A DNA stretch of 64,000 nt from UBA9655 sp963704475 (GTDB taxonomy: Bacteria > Pseudomonadota > Alphaproteobacteria > UBA9655), in assembly GCA_963704475.1 (NCBI GenBank), contig OY969900.1, forward strand, positions 434,001 through 498,000, in the 5' to 3' direction. The position numbers were made by a program, and so were the translations under genes. The notes under the pieces are model-generated. The model did no database searches, was not told the DNA's origin, and saw only the letters and a program-made list of their open reading frames with translations. This document shows, piece by piece, positions 16,843 through 28,017 of the stretch (position 1 is the first letter of the stretch; each line of letters opens with the position of its first letter).

Positions 16843-18051
16843 ATGGTCGATAATATTCTTTTAAAAAGTCTGAACAGCCTTAAACAAAGAAGCATCCAAA
16901 CACTTCTTATCTTGATCGTCTACTTATCGATTGCCAGTTTCTTACCTCTTGTGGTCAACCAATTCTTTTATACAATCAGTTTATTGATAAAAGATATCCT
17001 CATCTGGATCATGCCCCTCACCGTGGGGTTTTTTATTGCAAGTGCAGTCACCTCCTTTGAGCGACGCGCGCCTCTTTTTATCCTGACGCTTGTTCTCTTC
17101 GAAGCCTTCTCAAATTTGAGCTGCGTCTGGTATGCTTATGGGACAGCAAGTATTGCTGCTGATTATCTTCCCGCAGCTGATCCAGTCGTGTTCAAAAGTG
17201 ATTTTAGTGCCTTATGGAAATTGTCCTTTGAACGCCCCTCTTGGTGGTCAGCAGAGAAAGGATCTATTGTGGGGCTCCTTTTAGGATGTGTTGCTGCCTT
17301 TAACCAAAAGACTCTTTTGCAACGCGTCATTGTCCAAGGAAAAAAAGTGGTGGAATGGCTCCTGACAAATATTTTTTCACGCCTTATTCCATTTTTTATT
17401 TTAGGGTTTACAGCACACATGTATCAAACGAAGATGCTGAGCCATGCCATAGAACATTATTCTCTTGTCATCCTTTGGCTTACGCCCTGTTTATTTATAT
17501 ACATTATTTTCCTTTTTGCCTTAGGGGCGGGTCTTTCCTTCCAACGCATTGTTTTAAATATAAAAAATCTTTTGCCTGCCTGCGGCATTGCTGTCCTGTC
17601 CGGCTGTAGTTTATCAACCATGCCGTGGACAATTAAGGGGACGGAGAAGAATCTTCAAACTCCCTCCCTTGCAACGGCGGTTATTCCAGCGACAACAAAC
17701 ATTCAGATGGTGGGGGATTGTATGACACACGCCTTTTTATGTTTTGTAATTTATAGATATTTTTATGGCCAAAATCCGGACATAGCCATGTGGGCTAATT
17801 TTAGCATCGTCTTTGTCTTGGCACGCTTTGCGACGGCGGCAGTTCTCGGGGGGGCCATCTTTATTATGCTTCCCATCTACGAAAGCTATTTAAATTTTAA
17901 TGCTGAAATGATTGCTATTATTTTAGCCTTAAACATCATTCTTGACCCGTTGATTACAGTTTGCAATGTGATAGCAAATGGGGCGCTTTGTCGTGTCTTT
18001 GAGAAAGCATGGGAGTCTACACAAGCTATTTTTGCGTTTTCTCGGCTTTAG
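16843..18051 (+). CDS. Sodium:dicarboxylate symporter (SDF) family transporter
   Basis: 402 residues with about eight membrane segments in the SDF pattern, including the Ser/Thr-rich hairpin equivalent (AVLSGCSLSTMPWTIKGTEK) and the conserved ATAVIPATTNIQMVGDCM region. The substrate is probably a dicarboxylate or amino acid. The ATG at 16843 follows AAGGA by about 10 nt; the longer frame from a TTG at 16819 has no ribosome-binding site in the right place. It converges with ndk 31 bp downstream. Confidence 0.88.
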   Translation: MVDNILLKSLNSLKQRSIQTLLILIVYLSIASFLPLVVNQFFYTISLLIKDILIWIMPLTVGFFIASAVTSFERRAPLFILTLVLFEAFSNLSCVWYAYGTASIAADYLPAADPVVFKSDFSALWKLSFERPSWWSAEKGSIVGLLLGCVAAFNQKTLLQRVIVQGKKVVEWLLTNIFSRLIPFFILGFTAHMYQTKMLSHAIEHYSLVILWLTPCLFIYIIFLFALGAGLSFQRIVLNIKNLLPACGIAVLSGCSLSTMPWTIKGTEKNLQTPSLATAVIPATTNIQMVGDCMTHAFLCFVIYRYFYGQNPDIAMWANFSIVFVLARFATAAVLGGAIFIMLPIYESYLNFNAEMIAIILALNIILDPLITVCNVIANGALCRVFEKAWESTQAIFAFSRL

Positions 18052-18081
18052 TAGGCCTCCCAGACTTTAACCAACACTTTC

Positions 18082-18498
18082 TTATCCAACAATCTCGATC
18101 TCACTAAAAAAGAAAGAAATTTCAATGGAAGCATTGTCAACACTATCAGATCCATGGACAGAGTTTGCTTCAATAGATTCAGCAAAATCTCGACGAATTG
18201 TCCCTTCCTCTGCATTAAGAGGATTTGTTGCCCCCATAATCTTCCGATGATTCTCAACGGCATTCTCCCCTTCTAAAACCTGCACAACAACTGGTCCTGA
18301 AATCATAGACGCACAAAGATCATTAAAAAATGAGCGCTCTTTGTGAACAGCGTAAAATTTTTGGGCTTGCTCAAGGGTTAACCAAAGGCGCTTTTGGGCA
18401 ATAATTCTCAAGTCTGCACTTTCGATTCGTGCATTCACGGCACCTGTTAGGTTTCTACGGGTCACATCGGGTTTAAGAATAGATAACGTACGTTGCAT
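18082..18498 (-). CDS. ndk: Nucleoside diphosphate kinase
   Basis: Transfers phosphate from ATP to other nucleoside diphosphates. The 138-residue chain has RTLSILKPDVTRRNLTG, FYAVHKERSFFNDL, GPVVVQVLEGENAV and the active-site histidine in SVHGSDS. The start is set at ATG 18498 (MQRTLS), preceded by GGAG with 11 nt spacing; a TTG five codons upstream would put the ribosome-binding site inside the gene. Confidence 0.96.
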   Translation of the reverse strand: MQRTLSILKPDVTRRNLTGAVNARIESADLRIIAQKRLWLTLEQAQKFYAVHKERSFFNDLCASMISGPVVVQVLEGENAVENHRKIMGATNPLNAEEGTIRRDFAESIEANSVHGSDSVDNASIEISFFFSEIEIVG

Positions 18499-18581
18499 AA
18501 TATGATACTCCAATTAATAAGACGCCTTTCTATACCCCTTATCTTCTCCAAGGGGAAGGAGTGAATTAAAAAAATAAAGTG

Positions 18582-19562
18582 TCATGAACACGTATCATCT
18601 TCTTCGTGGGGATCTCCCCAGTCACTGGCTCTCGCTTTTACATAAGCGTCTTTCTCTTTTTTTGAGACAATTACTCGTTTCAGACCTTTTTTTTGTGTAC
18701 AAAGGTCTAAAATAACGTGACCAGTTCTACGCATAGGCGCTTTAATGATGCGTCCTTGAGGAAGAGGATGAGTCTGACGCGAAACAACGAGATAGGCATA
18801 TTTTTCATCTTCATAAGGAAGCGATCCATCTTTAGCCTGTTTGTGATATTTTCCTCGCGGAATACGCACGCTAAAGTGACACCAATCTTTTTTCTCTTCA
18901 AAAGCTGGTGTGAGAGGGCAGGGGCCATTATGCGGGCAGGGAGCCACACTATGGGCCCCCAGCTTTAACAAGAGTTGTCGCGCGGTTGAAAGATGACTAA
19001 ATCCTTGAGGGGTTCCTGGCTCAATAAGGATAAGAAACTTATGGGCTGCCTGATAAGCGCGTTTCAGCACATGCAATTGTTCTGCTAGGTGCAGCTCGTT
19101 GAGGACATAAGAAAGAACAACCGCGTCATGCGGCGGAAAATTTTCTGCTTGCGTAATATCATCTCGACACCAAGCCAATTGAAGGGGCGTAAGATGATCT
19201 TGGGTCAGGTGTTGTCCAAGGTGTAAAAGCTCAATATCTTTTTCAAAAAGAGTGACCTGTTGAAGGTGGGGAATGGCCTCTTTTGCAGCCCAGGCAAGAC
19301 TTCCCACGCCGCCTCCCAAATCTAAAAGACTTTTAACAGGGGTAAGATGGGGCATAATACGTCGAAAGACATCTCGTACGACTCCATATGTTGCAGGAAG
19401 ACGAGCCGCTATATACGCCTGGCGATGAAGCTGGGTTTCTATGGCTTGCTTTCGTGCATATCTCTCCGTCAACTCCGCACAAGCCATCCTTAACTTGTCA
19501 GGAGGTATGGAAGCAAGCTCTCGATCAATAGCATTCGATAATGTTAAAGGAAGACTTTCCAT
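18582..19562 (-). CDS. Rsm22-like putative methyltransferase
   Basis: 326 residues. A SAM-binding motif LLDLGGGVGSLAW is followed by a cysteine cluster (CPHNGPCPL ... DWCHF) and the conserved FSVRIPRGKYHK. This matches the Rsm22 family, which includes a mitochondrial ribosomal-assembly factor; in bacteria it is probably a ribosome-associated methyltransferase-like protein, with a metal or Fe-S site at the cysteines. It is read away from the rRNA promoter that follows. Confidence 0.85.
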   Translation of the reverse strand: MESLPLTLSNAIDRELASIPPDKLRMACAELTERYARKQAIETQLHRQAYIAARLPATYGVVRDVFRRIMPHLTPVKSLLDLGGGVGSLAWAAKEAIPHLQQVTLFEKDIELLHLGQHLTQDHLTPLQLAWCRDDITQAENFPPHDAVVLSYVLNELHLAEQLHVLKRAYQAAHKFLILIEPGTPQGFSHLSTARQLLLKLGAHSVAPCPHNGPCPLTPAFEEKKDWCHFSVRIPRGKYHKQAKDGSLPYEDEKYAYLVVSRQTHPLPQGRIIKAPMRRTGHVILDLCTQKKGLKRVIVSKKEKDAYVKARASDWGDPHEEDDTCS

Positions 19563-19666
19563 TATTTTTTGTCCTTTGTGCTATCTAATAAATTGTTACT
19601 CTTGTCAGTATAAATGTTTTGAAAGAGCAGCAAGAGAGAGTATGTGTAAAAAAGGTAAAAAAAGTG

Positions 19667-19695
19667 TTGACGGAATGAAGGAGGGGCCATATAAG
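19667..19695 (+). promoter_or_regulatory. rRNA operon promoter
   Basis: TTGACG (19667-19672), a 17-nt spacer and TATAAG (19690-19695) lie about 330 nt before 16S. A leader with AT-rich and hairpin-prone DNA follows. No competing promoter of this quality is seen elsewhere in 19563-20025. Confidence 0.75.
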
Positions 19696-20025
19696 AGGTG
19701 GAATTCAGACTTGATAAGAGAGACTCTTGTATTTTCTCCTCATCGTCAGTATGTATTTAAGTAAAGCTAACTTTTGGCTTTGCAGATCTTTGATAAGTAA
19801 AAAATGAGAAGGGATACGTGGGAAGCGACTTGCGCAGTTGAGTTTAGTTTCGCACGTATCGAGCAACTTAGAAATGAGCTGTAAAAAGTTTATTTTTAAG
19901 ATGCCAAGCGTTTTGAAATAAACTCGTCAATTTTATTGTCTTCGAGTTTCGATTCGAAGATAAAAGAGTAATAAGACTCTTCTTGAAGTCTTATTAGACA
20001 TCGAGAAGGTAATGGATGAAACTCT

Positions 20026-21755
<1,730 letters not shown>

Positions 21756-21760
21756 ATAGA

Positions 21761-21837
21761 GGGCTAGTAGCTCAGTTGGTTAGAGCGCGCGCTTGATAAG
21801 CGTGAGGTCGGAGGTTCAAGTCCTCCCTGGCCCACCA
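21761..21837 (+). tRNA. trnI: tRNA-Ile (GAT)
   Basis: 77 nt with encoded CCA. The acceptor GGGCTAG pairs with CTGGCCC; the anticodon loop is CTTGATAAG and the T arm has GGTTCAAGTCC. Confidence 0.96.
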
Positions 21838-21945
21838 GTTATCAGGTGTCAGAAACAGGATACAGAGATCAAGGATCAGGCGCCAGGAAGAAAACTTCCT
21901 GACTTCTGTGCCTGACCCTGATTTCTGACTTCTGAACCCTGCCAC
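21838..21945 (+). repeat. Heptad-repeat hairpin between tRNA-Ile and tRNA-Ala
   Basis: The left arm has TCAGGTGTCAG, ATCAGGCGCCAGG and the right arm has CCTGACTTCTGTG, CCTGATTTCTGA. The TCAG and CTGA units recur at about 7-nt spacing and pair as a long imperfect hairpin. Confidence 0.6.
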
Positions 21946-22021
21946 GGGGGTGTAGCTCAGCTGGGAGAGCGCCTGCCTTGCACGCAGGAGGTCATCGGTT
22001 CGATCCCGTTCACCTCCACCA
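21946..22021 (+). tRNA. trnA: tRNA-Ala (TGC)
   Basis: 76 nt with encoded CCA. The acceptor GGGGGTG pairs with CACCTCC, the anticodon is TGC in CTTGCACG, and the D arm and T arm (GGTTCGATCCC) are standard. Confidence 0.96.
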
Positions 22022-22493
22022 GCATTTCAGAGTGATAGTTCATTGCTCTGCTACGGATAAGCGTTGCATTCTGCCTCAAGGGAAGATAGGTTAGTCCATT
22101 AGTGTTTAGTGATTAGAAACCTCTAATTACTAATAACTAATTTCTAACCCAACGCTCCTTAACATTGTGAAGAAAAAGACATTTCAGGTGTCAGGTATTC
22201 AGGCGTCAGGGGTCAGGAAAGGTTACGTTATAGAGTTATACTCTATGAGTAGCTATTCCTGATTTCTGATCTCTGGTCCCTGACGCCTGGATAAAGACAC
22301 TGACACTCTAGTGGTTAGATGTAAGATATTGAAAATTAAAAAATTCAATTTTCTAGCAAATAATCATTAGAAAATTACTGACATTTAGTGGCTAGCGTAA
22401 AATAGCTAGTGGTTTGATGTTGTCATTATTAATAATGATTGCTTTTTAACCACATGTGACGGCGCGTTAGCCCCTGATAATCAACTGAGTGCG
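22022..22493 (+). repeat. Spacer tRNA-Ala to 23S with more heptad hairpins
   Basis: At least three inverted-repeat blocks occur: 22088-22150 with TTAG/CTAA units (arms such as TTAGTGATTAG and CTAATAACTAA), 22180-22290 with TCAGG/CCTGA units and a weaker AT-rich block at 22300-22400. No gene is seen in this spacer. Confidence 0.6.
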
Positions 22494-22916
22494 AATCAAG
22501 CGCATAAGGGCATTTTGTGGATGCCTTGGCACTGAGAGGCGACGAAGGACGTGATAGGCTGCGATAAGCCACGGGGAGAGGCCAATACTCTTTGATCCGT
22601 GGATCTCCGAATGGGGAAACCCACCACGTAAGTGGTATAATAATCTGAATACATAGGGTTATTAGGCAAACCTGGGGAACTGAAACATCTAAGTACCCAG
22701 AGGAAAGGACATCAAACGAGACTCCGCTAGTAGTGGCGAGCGAACGCGGATCAGGCCAGTGGCTTTATGTGGAGAACCAGAACTGTCTGGAAAGGCAGAC
22801 CAAAGTGGGTGATAGTCCCGTATGGGTAGAAACACATAAAGTCCTCGAGTAGGGCGGGACACGTGAAATCCTGTCTGAACATGGGGGGACCACCCTCCAA
22901 GCCTAAGTACTCCTCA

Positions 22917-22958
<42 letters not shown>

Positions 22959-23025
22959 CACCCCGACGAGGGGAGTGAAATAGTATCTGAAACAGAATGC
23001 CTACAAGCAGTTAGAGCGCTTCGCG

Positions 23026-23095
23026 TAGTAATTAGTGATTATAAGTTAGTCATTAGAAAATTTTCTAATAACTAATGACAAATTACTAGTTTCTA
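23026..23095 (+). repeat. Intervening sequence in 23S helix 25
   Basis: Inserted between CGCG and its pairing partner CGCG in the helix that E. coli closes with a short loop (upstream GCAGTTAGAGCG, downstream GATAGCGTACC). The left arm has 7-nt units such as TTAGTGA and TTAGTCA, the right arm CTAATAA and CTAATGA. It forms a long AT-rich hairpin. Confidence 0.8.
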
Positions 23096-23597
23096 CGCGA
23101 TGGCGTGATAGCGTACCTCTTGTATAATGGGTCAGCGACTTCGTCTTTGTAGCAAGCTTAAGCCGATAGGTGTAGGCGTAGGGAAACCGAGTCTGAATAG
23201 GGCGATTGAGTTACAAGGATGAGACCCGAAACCGAGTGATCTAGTCATGGACAGGCTGAAGGTGCGGTAACACGCTCTGGAGGGCCGAACCATATCCTGT
23301 TGCAAAAGGTGTGGATGATCTGTGACTAGGGGTGAAAGGCCAATCAAACTCGGAAATAGCTGGTTCTCCGCGAAAACTATTGAGGTAGTGCGTCGTATGA
23401 TCACCATCGGGGGTAGAGCACTGGATGGGCTAGGGGGGAGCGATCCTTACCAAACCTAACCAAACTCCGAATACCGATGAGTGCAGTACGGCAGACAGAC
23501 GGTGGGTGCTAAGGTCCATCGTCGAAAGGGAAACAGCCCTAACCGCCATCTAAGGTCCCTAAGTTATGATTAAGTGGGAAAGGATGTGGGAAGGCCA

Positions 23598-23661
<64 letters not shown>

Positions 23662-23723
23662 TAGTTAAGCTAGCCTGCGCCGAAAATGTAACGGGGCTCA
23701 AATCATACACCGAAGATGCGGGT

Positions 23724-24243
23724 TTCAGGGATCAGTAATCAGGAGTCAGAAGTCAGGAAATAAAGGGAGAAAATAATCATGAATGGTCAGCCAAAACCTA
23801 TACGAGGCTTTGAGGATTTAGATGTATATCAGAAAGCTTACAAAGTTTCTCTGTTGATACATAAAGTTTATGAATTATTACCAGAGCAAGAAAAATATAG
23901 TTTGGGAGACCAAATGCGTAGAGCAAGTCGGTCTATCTGTGCTAATATTGCTGAAGGTTTTGCAAAACAACAACGTTCAGCGGCTGAGTATAAGCGTTTC
24001 TTGCTCATGGCCATTGGTTCAAGTGATGAGATGAGAGTTTGGGTGCAATATTGCCGAGATTTTTCATACATTACAGAAGACCAATGGAATTATCTTCATC
24101 ATCAATACAAAGATATTTCTAGGATGCTTCAAGGAATTTATGGAAAGTGGGGTCCTCCCTCACAGAGATGAACTTCTTTGTATAAGCTGGATATCCTTGT
24201 GGCGAGATTTCCTGACTCCTGACTCCTGGTTTCTGATCCCTGG
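23724..24243 (+). repeat. Intervening sequence in 23S helix 45, encoding an S23 protein
   Basis: Inserted after CGAAGATGCGG and before the conserved GCGGAGCGTTCC. The arms CAGGGATCAG (23726-23735) and CTGATCCCTG (24233-24242) are perfect inverted repeats, extended by TCAG/CTGA heptads to a long stem. The loop carries one coding sequence. Confidence 0.85.
23779..24171 (+). CDS. Four-helix-bundle protein of the 23S intervening sequence (S23 family)
   Basis: 130 residues. Family features are FEDLDVYQKAYK at the start, the core QMRRASRSICANIAEGFA and the following AAEYKRFLLMAIGSSDE. These proteins are encoded in 23S intervening sequences and in loci of several symbionts and spirochaetes; their role is unknown, possibly RNA binding. 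A ribosome-binding site GGGAG stands about 10 nt before the ATG. It is transcribed with the rRNA on the same strand, so it is made only if the excised fragment is translated. Confidence 0.93.
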   Translation: MNGQPKPIRGFEDLDVYQKAYKVSLLIHKVYELLPEQEKYSLGDQMRRASRSICANIAEGFAKQQRSAAEYKRFLLMAIGSSDEMRVWVQYCRDFSYITEDQWNYLHHQYKDISRMLQGIYGKWGPPSQR

Positions 24244-24829
24244 AGCGGTAGCGGAGCGTTCCATAAGCCTGCGAAGGTCACCCGTAAGGAGGGCTGGAGG
24301 TATTGGAAGTGAGAATGCTGACATAAGTAACGTAAAGGAGTGTGAGAGACACTCCCGCCGTAAGTCCAAGGGTTCCTGCGCAAGGGTAATCCGCGCAGGG
24401 TTAGCCGGCCCCTAAGGCGAGGACGAAAGTCGTAGTCGATGGGAATCAGGATAATATTCCTGAGCCAGCTGGAAGTGACGAAGGCCGAAAGGTGTTTCCT
24501 CTTATTGGATTGAGAGAGGCACCCTGGGACTTCCAGGAAATAGCTCCAGCAATAAGACCGTACCCGAAACCGACACTGGTGGACGAGTAGAGTATACTCA
24601 GGCGCTTGAGAGAATGATGTTGAAGGAACTCGGCAAATTGACCTCGTAACTTCGGGATAAGAGGTACCTTATCGAGGGCAACCTTGATAAGGTGACACAA
24701 ACTAGGGGGTAGCGACTGTTTACCTAAAACACAGGACTATGCAAAGACGAAAGTCGACGTATATGGTCTGACGCCTGCCCGGTGCTGGAAGGTTAAAAGG
24801 AGAAGTGCAAGCTTTGAATTGAAGCCCCA

Positions 24830-24911
<82 letters not shown>

Positions 24912-25362
24912 CGACTTCCCCGCTGTCTCCAACATCAACTCAGTGAAATTGAATTCTCCGTGAAGATGCGGAGTACCCGCGGTCAGACGGAAAGACCCCG
25001 TGCACCTTTACTACAGCTTTGCAGTGGTATTAGGAACATCATGTGTAGGATAGGTGGGAGCCTTTGAAGCTTTGGCGCTAGCTGAGGTGGAGGCAACCTT
25101 GAAATACCACCCTTGATGGTCTTGATATCTAACCGAGATCTGTTATCCAGATCCGGGACCCTGCATGGTGGGTAGTTTGACTGGGGCGGTCGCCTCCCAA
25201 AGAGTAACGGAGGCGCGCGAAGGTGAGCTCAAGCTGGTCGGAAATCAGCTGTGGAGTGCAATGGCATAAGCTCGCCTGACTGTAAGATCGACAGATCAAG
25301 CAGAGACGAAAGTCGGTCATAGTGATCCGGTGGTCCCTCGTGGGAGGGCCATCGCTCAACGA

Positions 25363-25394
<32 letters not shown>

Positions 25395-25407
25395 TCCCCC
25401 AAGAGTC

Positions 25408-25465
<58 letters not shown>

Positions 25466-25508
25466 CAGGTCCCAAGGGTTTGGCTGTTCGCCAATTAAAG
25501 TGGTACGT

Positions 25509-25549
<41 letters not shown>

Positions 25550-25576
25550 TGCCGTGGGTGTATAAGAATTGAGAGG

Positions 25577-25610
<34 letters not shown>

Positions 25611-25666
25611 TACCTCTGGTGTACCAGTTGTGGCGCCTGCTGCAGCGCTGGGTAGCTATGTACGGA

Positions 25667-25698
<32 letters not shown>

Positions 25699-25824
25699 AC
25701 CCACCTCAAAACTAGTTCTTGCTAAGAGCCGTGGTAGACCACCACGTTGATAGGCCGGGTGTGGAAGAGGCGTAAGTCTTGAAGCTAACCGGTACTAATC
25801 GCTCAATAGGCTTGATTCGTATTC

Positions 25825-25943
25825 AGTTGATTATCAGTATCAGGGGTCAGGAGTCGGGGTGTCAGGGGTCAGGAATTTTAAATCGTAGAGCACAACTCTG
25901 TGATGAACCTTTCCTGAGTCCAGAGCCCAGATTCCTGACTCCT
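25825..25943 (+). repeat. Heptad-repeat hairpin between 23S and 5S
   Basis: The left arm has TCAGTATCAGGGGTCAGG and the right arm CCTGATTCCTGA-like blocks (CCAGATTCCTGACTCCTGA). TCAG and CTGA recur at 7-nt spacing. It may form the rRNA processing stem. Confidence 0.6.
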
Positions 25944-25957
25944 GAAACGGCCCAAAA

Positions 25958-26073
25958 AGCTGGTGGGTTTAGCGAGGGTTTCACAGACGATCCCATCCCG
26001 AACTCGACCCTTAAACCCCTCAGCGCCCATGATACTTAGGCTTAAGCCTCGGAAAAGTAGGTCCCCGCCAGCT
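25958..26073 (+). rRNA. rrf: 5S ribosomal RNA
   Basis: Contains the conserved CCCATCCCGAACTCG and the 3' GGAAAAGTAGGTC. The ends pair (GCTGGTGGG with CCGCCAGC). A 15-bp inverted repeat, AACGGCCCAAAAAGC (25946-25960) with GCTTTTTGGGCCGTT (26071-26085), extends the stem beyond the mature RNA. Coordinates are approximate. Confidence 0.93.
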
Positions 26074-26209
26074 TTTTGGGCCGTTCTGTCAGAAGTCAGG
26101 TTTATCCGGTACCAGGAACAAGGATCAGAAGAAAACTTCCTGCGCCTGGCCCCGAAATCTGAAATGTCTTTTTCTTTCACATCCTCTCGCGTTACAAATC
26201 AATAAAATT

Positions 26210-26242
26210 GAGGAGCTTTTGTTTTACAAGAGGCTCCTATTT
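26210..26242 (+). terminator. Probable terminator of the rRNA operon
   Basis: GAGGAGC with GGCTCCT forms a stem around TTTTGTTTTACAAG, itself partly paired; ATTTAAC follows. It has only a short T run, so it is moderate evidence. A decayed TCAG-type hairpin (26087-26160) precedes it. Confidence 0.5.
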
Positions 26243-26303
26243 AACACAAATAAAAGTAGAGACCCAATGACCGTTAAGGAGGGAATTGCAAAATTATTCT
26301 CTC

Positions 26304-26480
26304 CGGTGTCATCCTTGAGCTAGAAGTGTTTGATTTTAAAAGAAAAATCTTAACACACTTCTTGACCTGAGGATCCTTTGAGTCTTAAAAGATCCTCGGG
26401 TCAAGAAAAGCTTGCCTCTGCGAAGGTGGGGGGCATTGTTTTCGTAGATCAAACAAACCTTTTCTAGCCCGAGGATAACA
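26304..26480. repeat. Palindromic repeat region after the rRNA operon
   Basis: Begins GTGTCATCCTTGAGCTAG and ends CTAGCCCGAGGATAACAAGG, inverted relative to each other; inside are AGAAGTGTTTGATTT-like and TTAACACACTTCTTGA pairing blocks and the hairpin TTGAGTCTTAAAAGATCC. Nothing coding is seen in 26243-26697. Confidence 0.55.
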
Positions 26481-26697
26481 AGGGTTGGTTGAATTTTGCA
26501 ATTACCTCTTTCATTAAGAAAATATTAAACACACGATGCTATGGTTTTGTTTTGCAAAAGCCGTGTTGTCAATACAGATGGTTGGCGAAGTCTACGGTTG
26601 ACTTCTCCTTCCAAGGATTCTGACACGGAATTTAACCCGCCTCGTCATCTTTTGAATCTGACTGGGCATTTATCAACTTAAATAAAGGAATATAAAA

Positions 26698-26946
26698 ATG
26701 TCTAAAACAAAATTTCTGCGGACATTAGTCGTGATTTTTGGACTAATAATGCCAACAGTAGGACACGGCGGGCTGTTGTGTACCTGCTTCGATCAATCTG
26801 GCAAGCCGATTGGCAGATCCGAGTGTTTACCATTCTGCCATGGCAATGGGCAGGTGTCGGGTGCCTGTCGGACCTGGTGCGCAACTCGGACCCCGGTGAG
26901 CGGCGGTCCTTCTACCCCCTACTGGAAGTGCGGGAGGACGTGTTGA
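26698..26946 (+). CDS. Small cysteine-rich secreted peptide
   Basis: 82 residues with signal peptide FLRTLVVIFGLIMPTVGHGG and eight cysteines in the mature part (CTCFDQSGKPIGRSEC, FCHGNG, CRTWCA, WKCGRTC). The pattern suggests disulfide bonding outside the cytoplasm. AAAGGA stands 7 nt before the ATG. There is no recognisable family. A GC-rich and Ser/Pro-rich middle differs from its surroundings. Similar small secreted Cys-containing proteins occur at 61082 and 63710. Confidence 0.6.
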   Translation: MSKTKFLRTLVVIFGLIMPTVGHGGLLCTCFDQSGKPIGRSECLPFCHGNGQVSGACRTWCATRTPVSGGPSTPYWKCGRTC

Positions 26947-27004
26947 TCCGTGACCTTTGGAACGACACCCCACTAATGACTTGCGTTACCCAGCCCATGC
27001 GCTC

Positions 27005-27141
27005 ATACCACTTATCAATCAAGTGGCAGACAAAACTGGGTTGCTTCGTCGCCTTCGGCTCCTTGCAATGACGCCAATTTCCGCCATTGCGAGCGAAGCG
27101 AAGCAATCCAGAATATCCACCTATTGAATGCGAAATGGTAT
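27005..27141. mobile_element. MITE-like element, copy 1 (137 bp)
   Basis: Matches 32241-32377 almost throughout. Ends ATACCACTT and AAATGGTAT are inverted. Inside are CCACTTATCAATCAAGTGG and CATTGCGAGCGAAGCG with its complement CGCTTCG, so it can fold along its length. It encodes no protein. It is most likely a non-autonomous mobile repeat of the CATTGCGAGCGAAGCGAAG type. Confidence 0.7.
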
Positions 27142-27397
27142 CAGTAGGGCCGACCGGCCAATGCCTCTGCTGGTAGTTAGTGTCGGCTGCGCGTAGCTCT
27201 CTGCAGTGTGCGTAGTACCACGCCAGATCACCACTGAGAGGCCGAGGCGTGCAGAAGCGTCCCATGAAAAAAAGTTTATGTTTTTTTCGACAATACCCTT
27301 TGTGGACCTTAGCTCAACTATAAGACAGATGACAGTTGGCGGATGACAAGAAGAAAAAAATGATATATGATATGTATATCAGATATAGGAGGAGTCA

Positions 27398-27625
27398 ATG
27401 CGTACAATTGTTGATGTCGAGAAAGAAAAGCTTGAAGCTTTAACGGTACTCGCCCATAAAGCTCATATCTCACGGGCGGCTCTTATCCGACACGCTATCG
27501 ACACTCTTTTACAAGACTCTTTAAAACAGAAGAAGACTGAAGATGTGTTTGGCATTTTAAAAGAGCGGCGTAAGATCGAAGGCGTAGCCTACCAAAAGCG
27601 GATACGTGCTGAGTGGGAAGTATGA
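27398..27625 (+). CDS. vapB: VapB-like antitoxin (ribbon-helix-helix)
   Basis: 75 residues, N-terminal RHH pattern (MRTIVDVEKEKLEALTVLAH, AHISRAALIRHAIDTLL) followed by a charged tail that would bind the toxin. AGGAGG lies 7 nt before the ATG. The stop overlaps the vapC start as ATGA. RHH antitoxins normally bind their own promoter; no operator was identified. Confidence 0.88.
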   Translation: MRTIVDVEKEKLEALTVLAHKAHISRAALIRHAIDTLLQDSLKQKKTEDVFGILKERRKIEGVAYQKRIRAEWEV

Positions 27626-28017
27626 GAGCTATCTTTGATACAAATATTCTTATCGATTATTTGAATGGCCATCAAAAGGCCAAGGAAGAAATAGGGCAGT
27701 ATACCTTCCGTGCCATTAGCATCATCACTTATATTGAAATTAGTGTTGGCCTCAACGATTTTGAAGAAATTGAATCGATCAAAGCCTTCCTTCACAGATT
27801 TGAAATTATAAACATTGACTTGCCCATCGCAGAGCGTGCCGCTGCAATCAGGAAAAAATATAAACTTAAAATCCCTGATGCGTTGATGTTAGCAACCGCT
27901 GAACACCATCAATGCTTGCTTATTACACGTAATACAAAAGATTTTGAAAAAACCATTCCGATTGTAAGGGTGCCGTATGTTATGACGACGCACACAGGCC
28001 GAGTCTATGTCCTCTAA
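27622..28017 (+). CDS. vapC: VapC-like PIN-domain toxin
   Basis: 131 residues. Acidic PIN-site residues are visible at FDTNILIDY (Asp5), TYIEISVG, the IPDALMLATAEHH motif and TRNTKDF. PIN toxins are ribonucleases that cut tRNA or rRNA and are held inactive by the cognate antitoxin. The start at 27622 overlaps vapB by 4 bp (ATGA). The 3' end overlaps the polA start by 11 bp, so the pair and polA appear to be one transcript. Confidence 0.9.
   Translation: MRAIFDTNILIDYLNGHQKAKEEIGQYTFRAISIITYIEISVGLNDFEEIESIKAFLHRFEIINIDLPIAERAAAIRKKYKLKIPDALMLATAEHHQCLLITRNTKDFEKTIPIVRVPYVMTTHTGRVYVL

Noticed and set aside
19441..19764. 107-codon frame over the start of the Rsm22-like gene and the rRNA promoter
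   Set aside because: It is antisense to a conserved gene for half its length and covers the TTGACG/TATAAG promoter; no recognisable signature.
26778..27071. 97-codon frame running into the first MITE
   Set aside because: It overlaps the Cys-rich gene in another frame, has no signal and gains its end from the MITE.
26912..27265. 117-codon minus-strand frame
   Set aside because: It crosses the MITE and the 3' end of the Cys-rich gene and looks like random coding.
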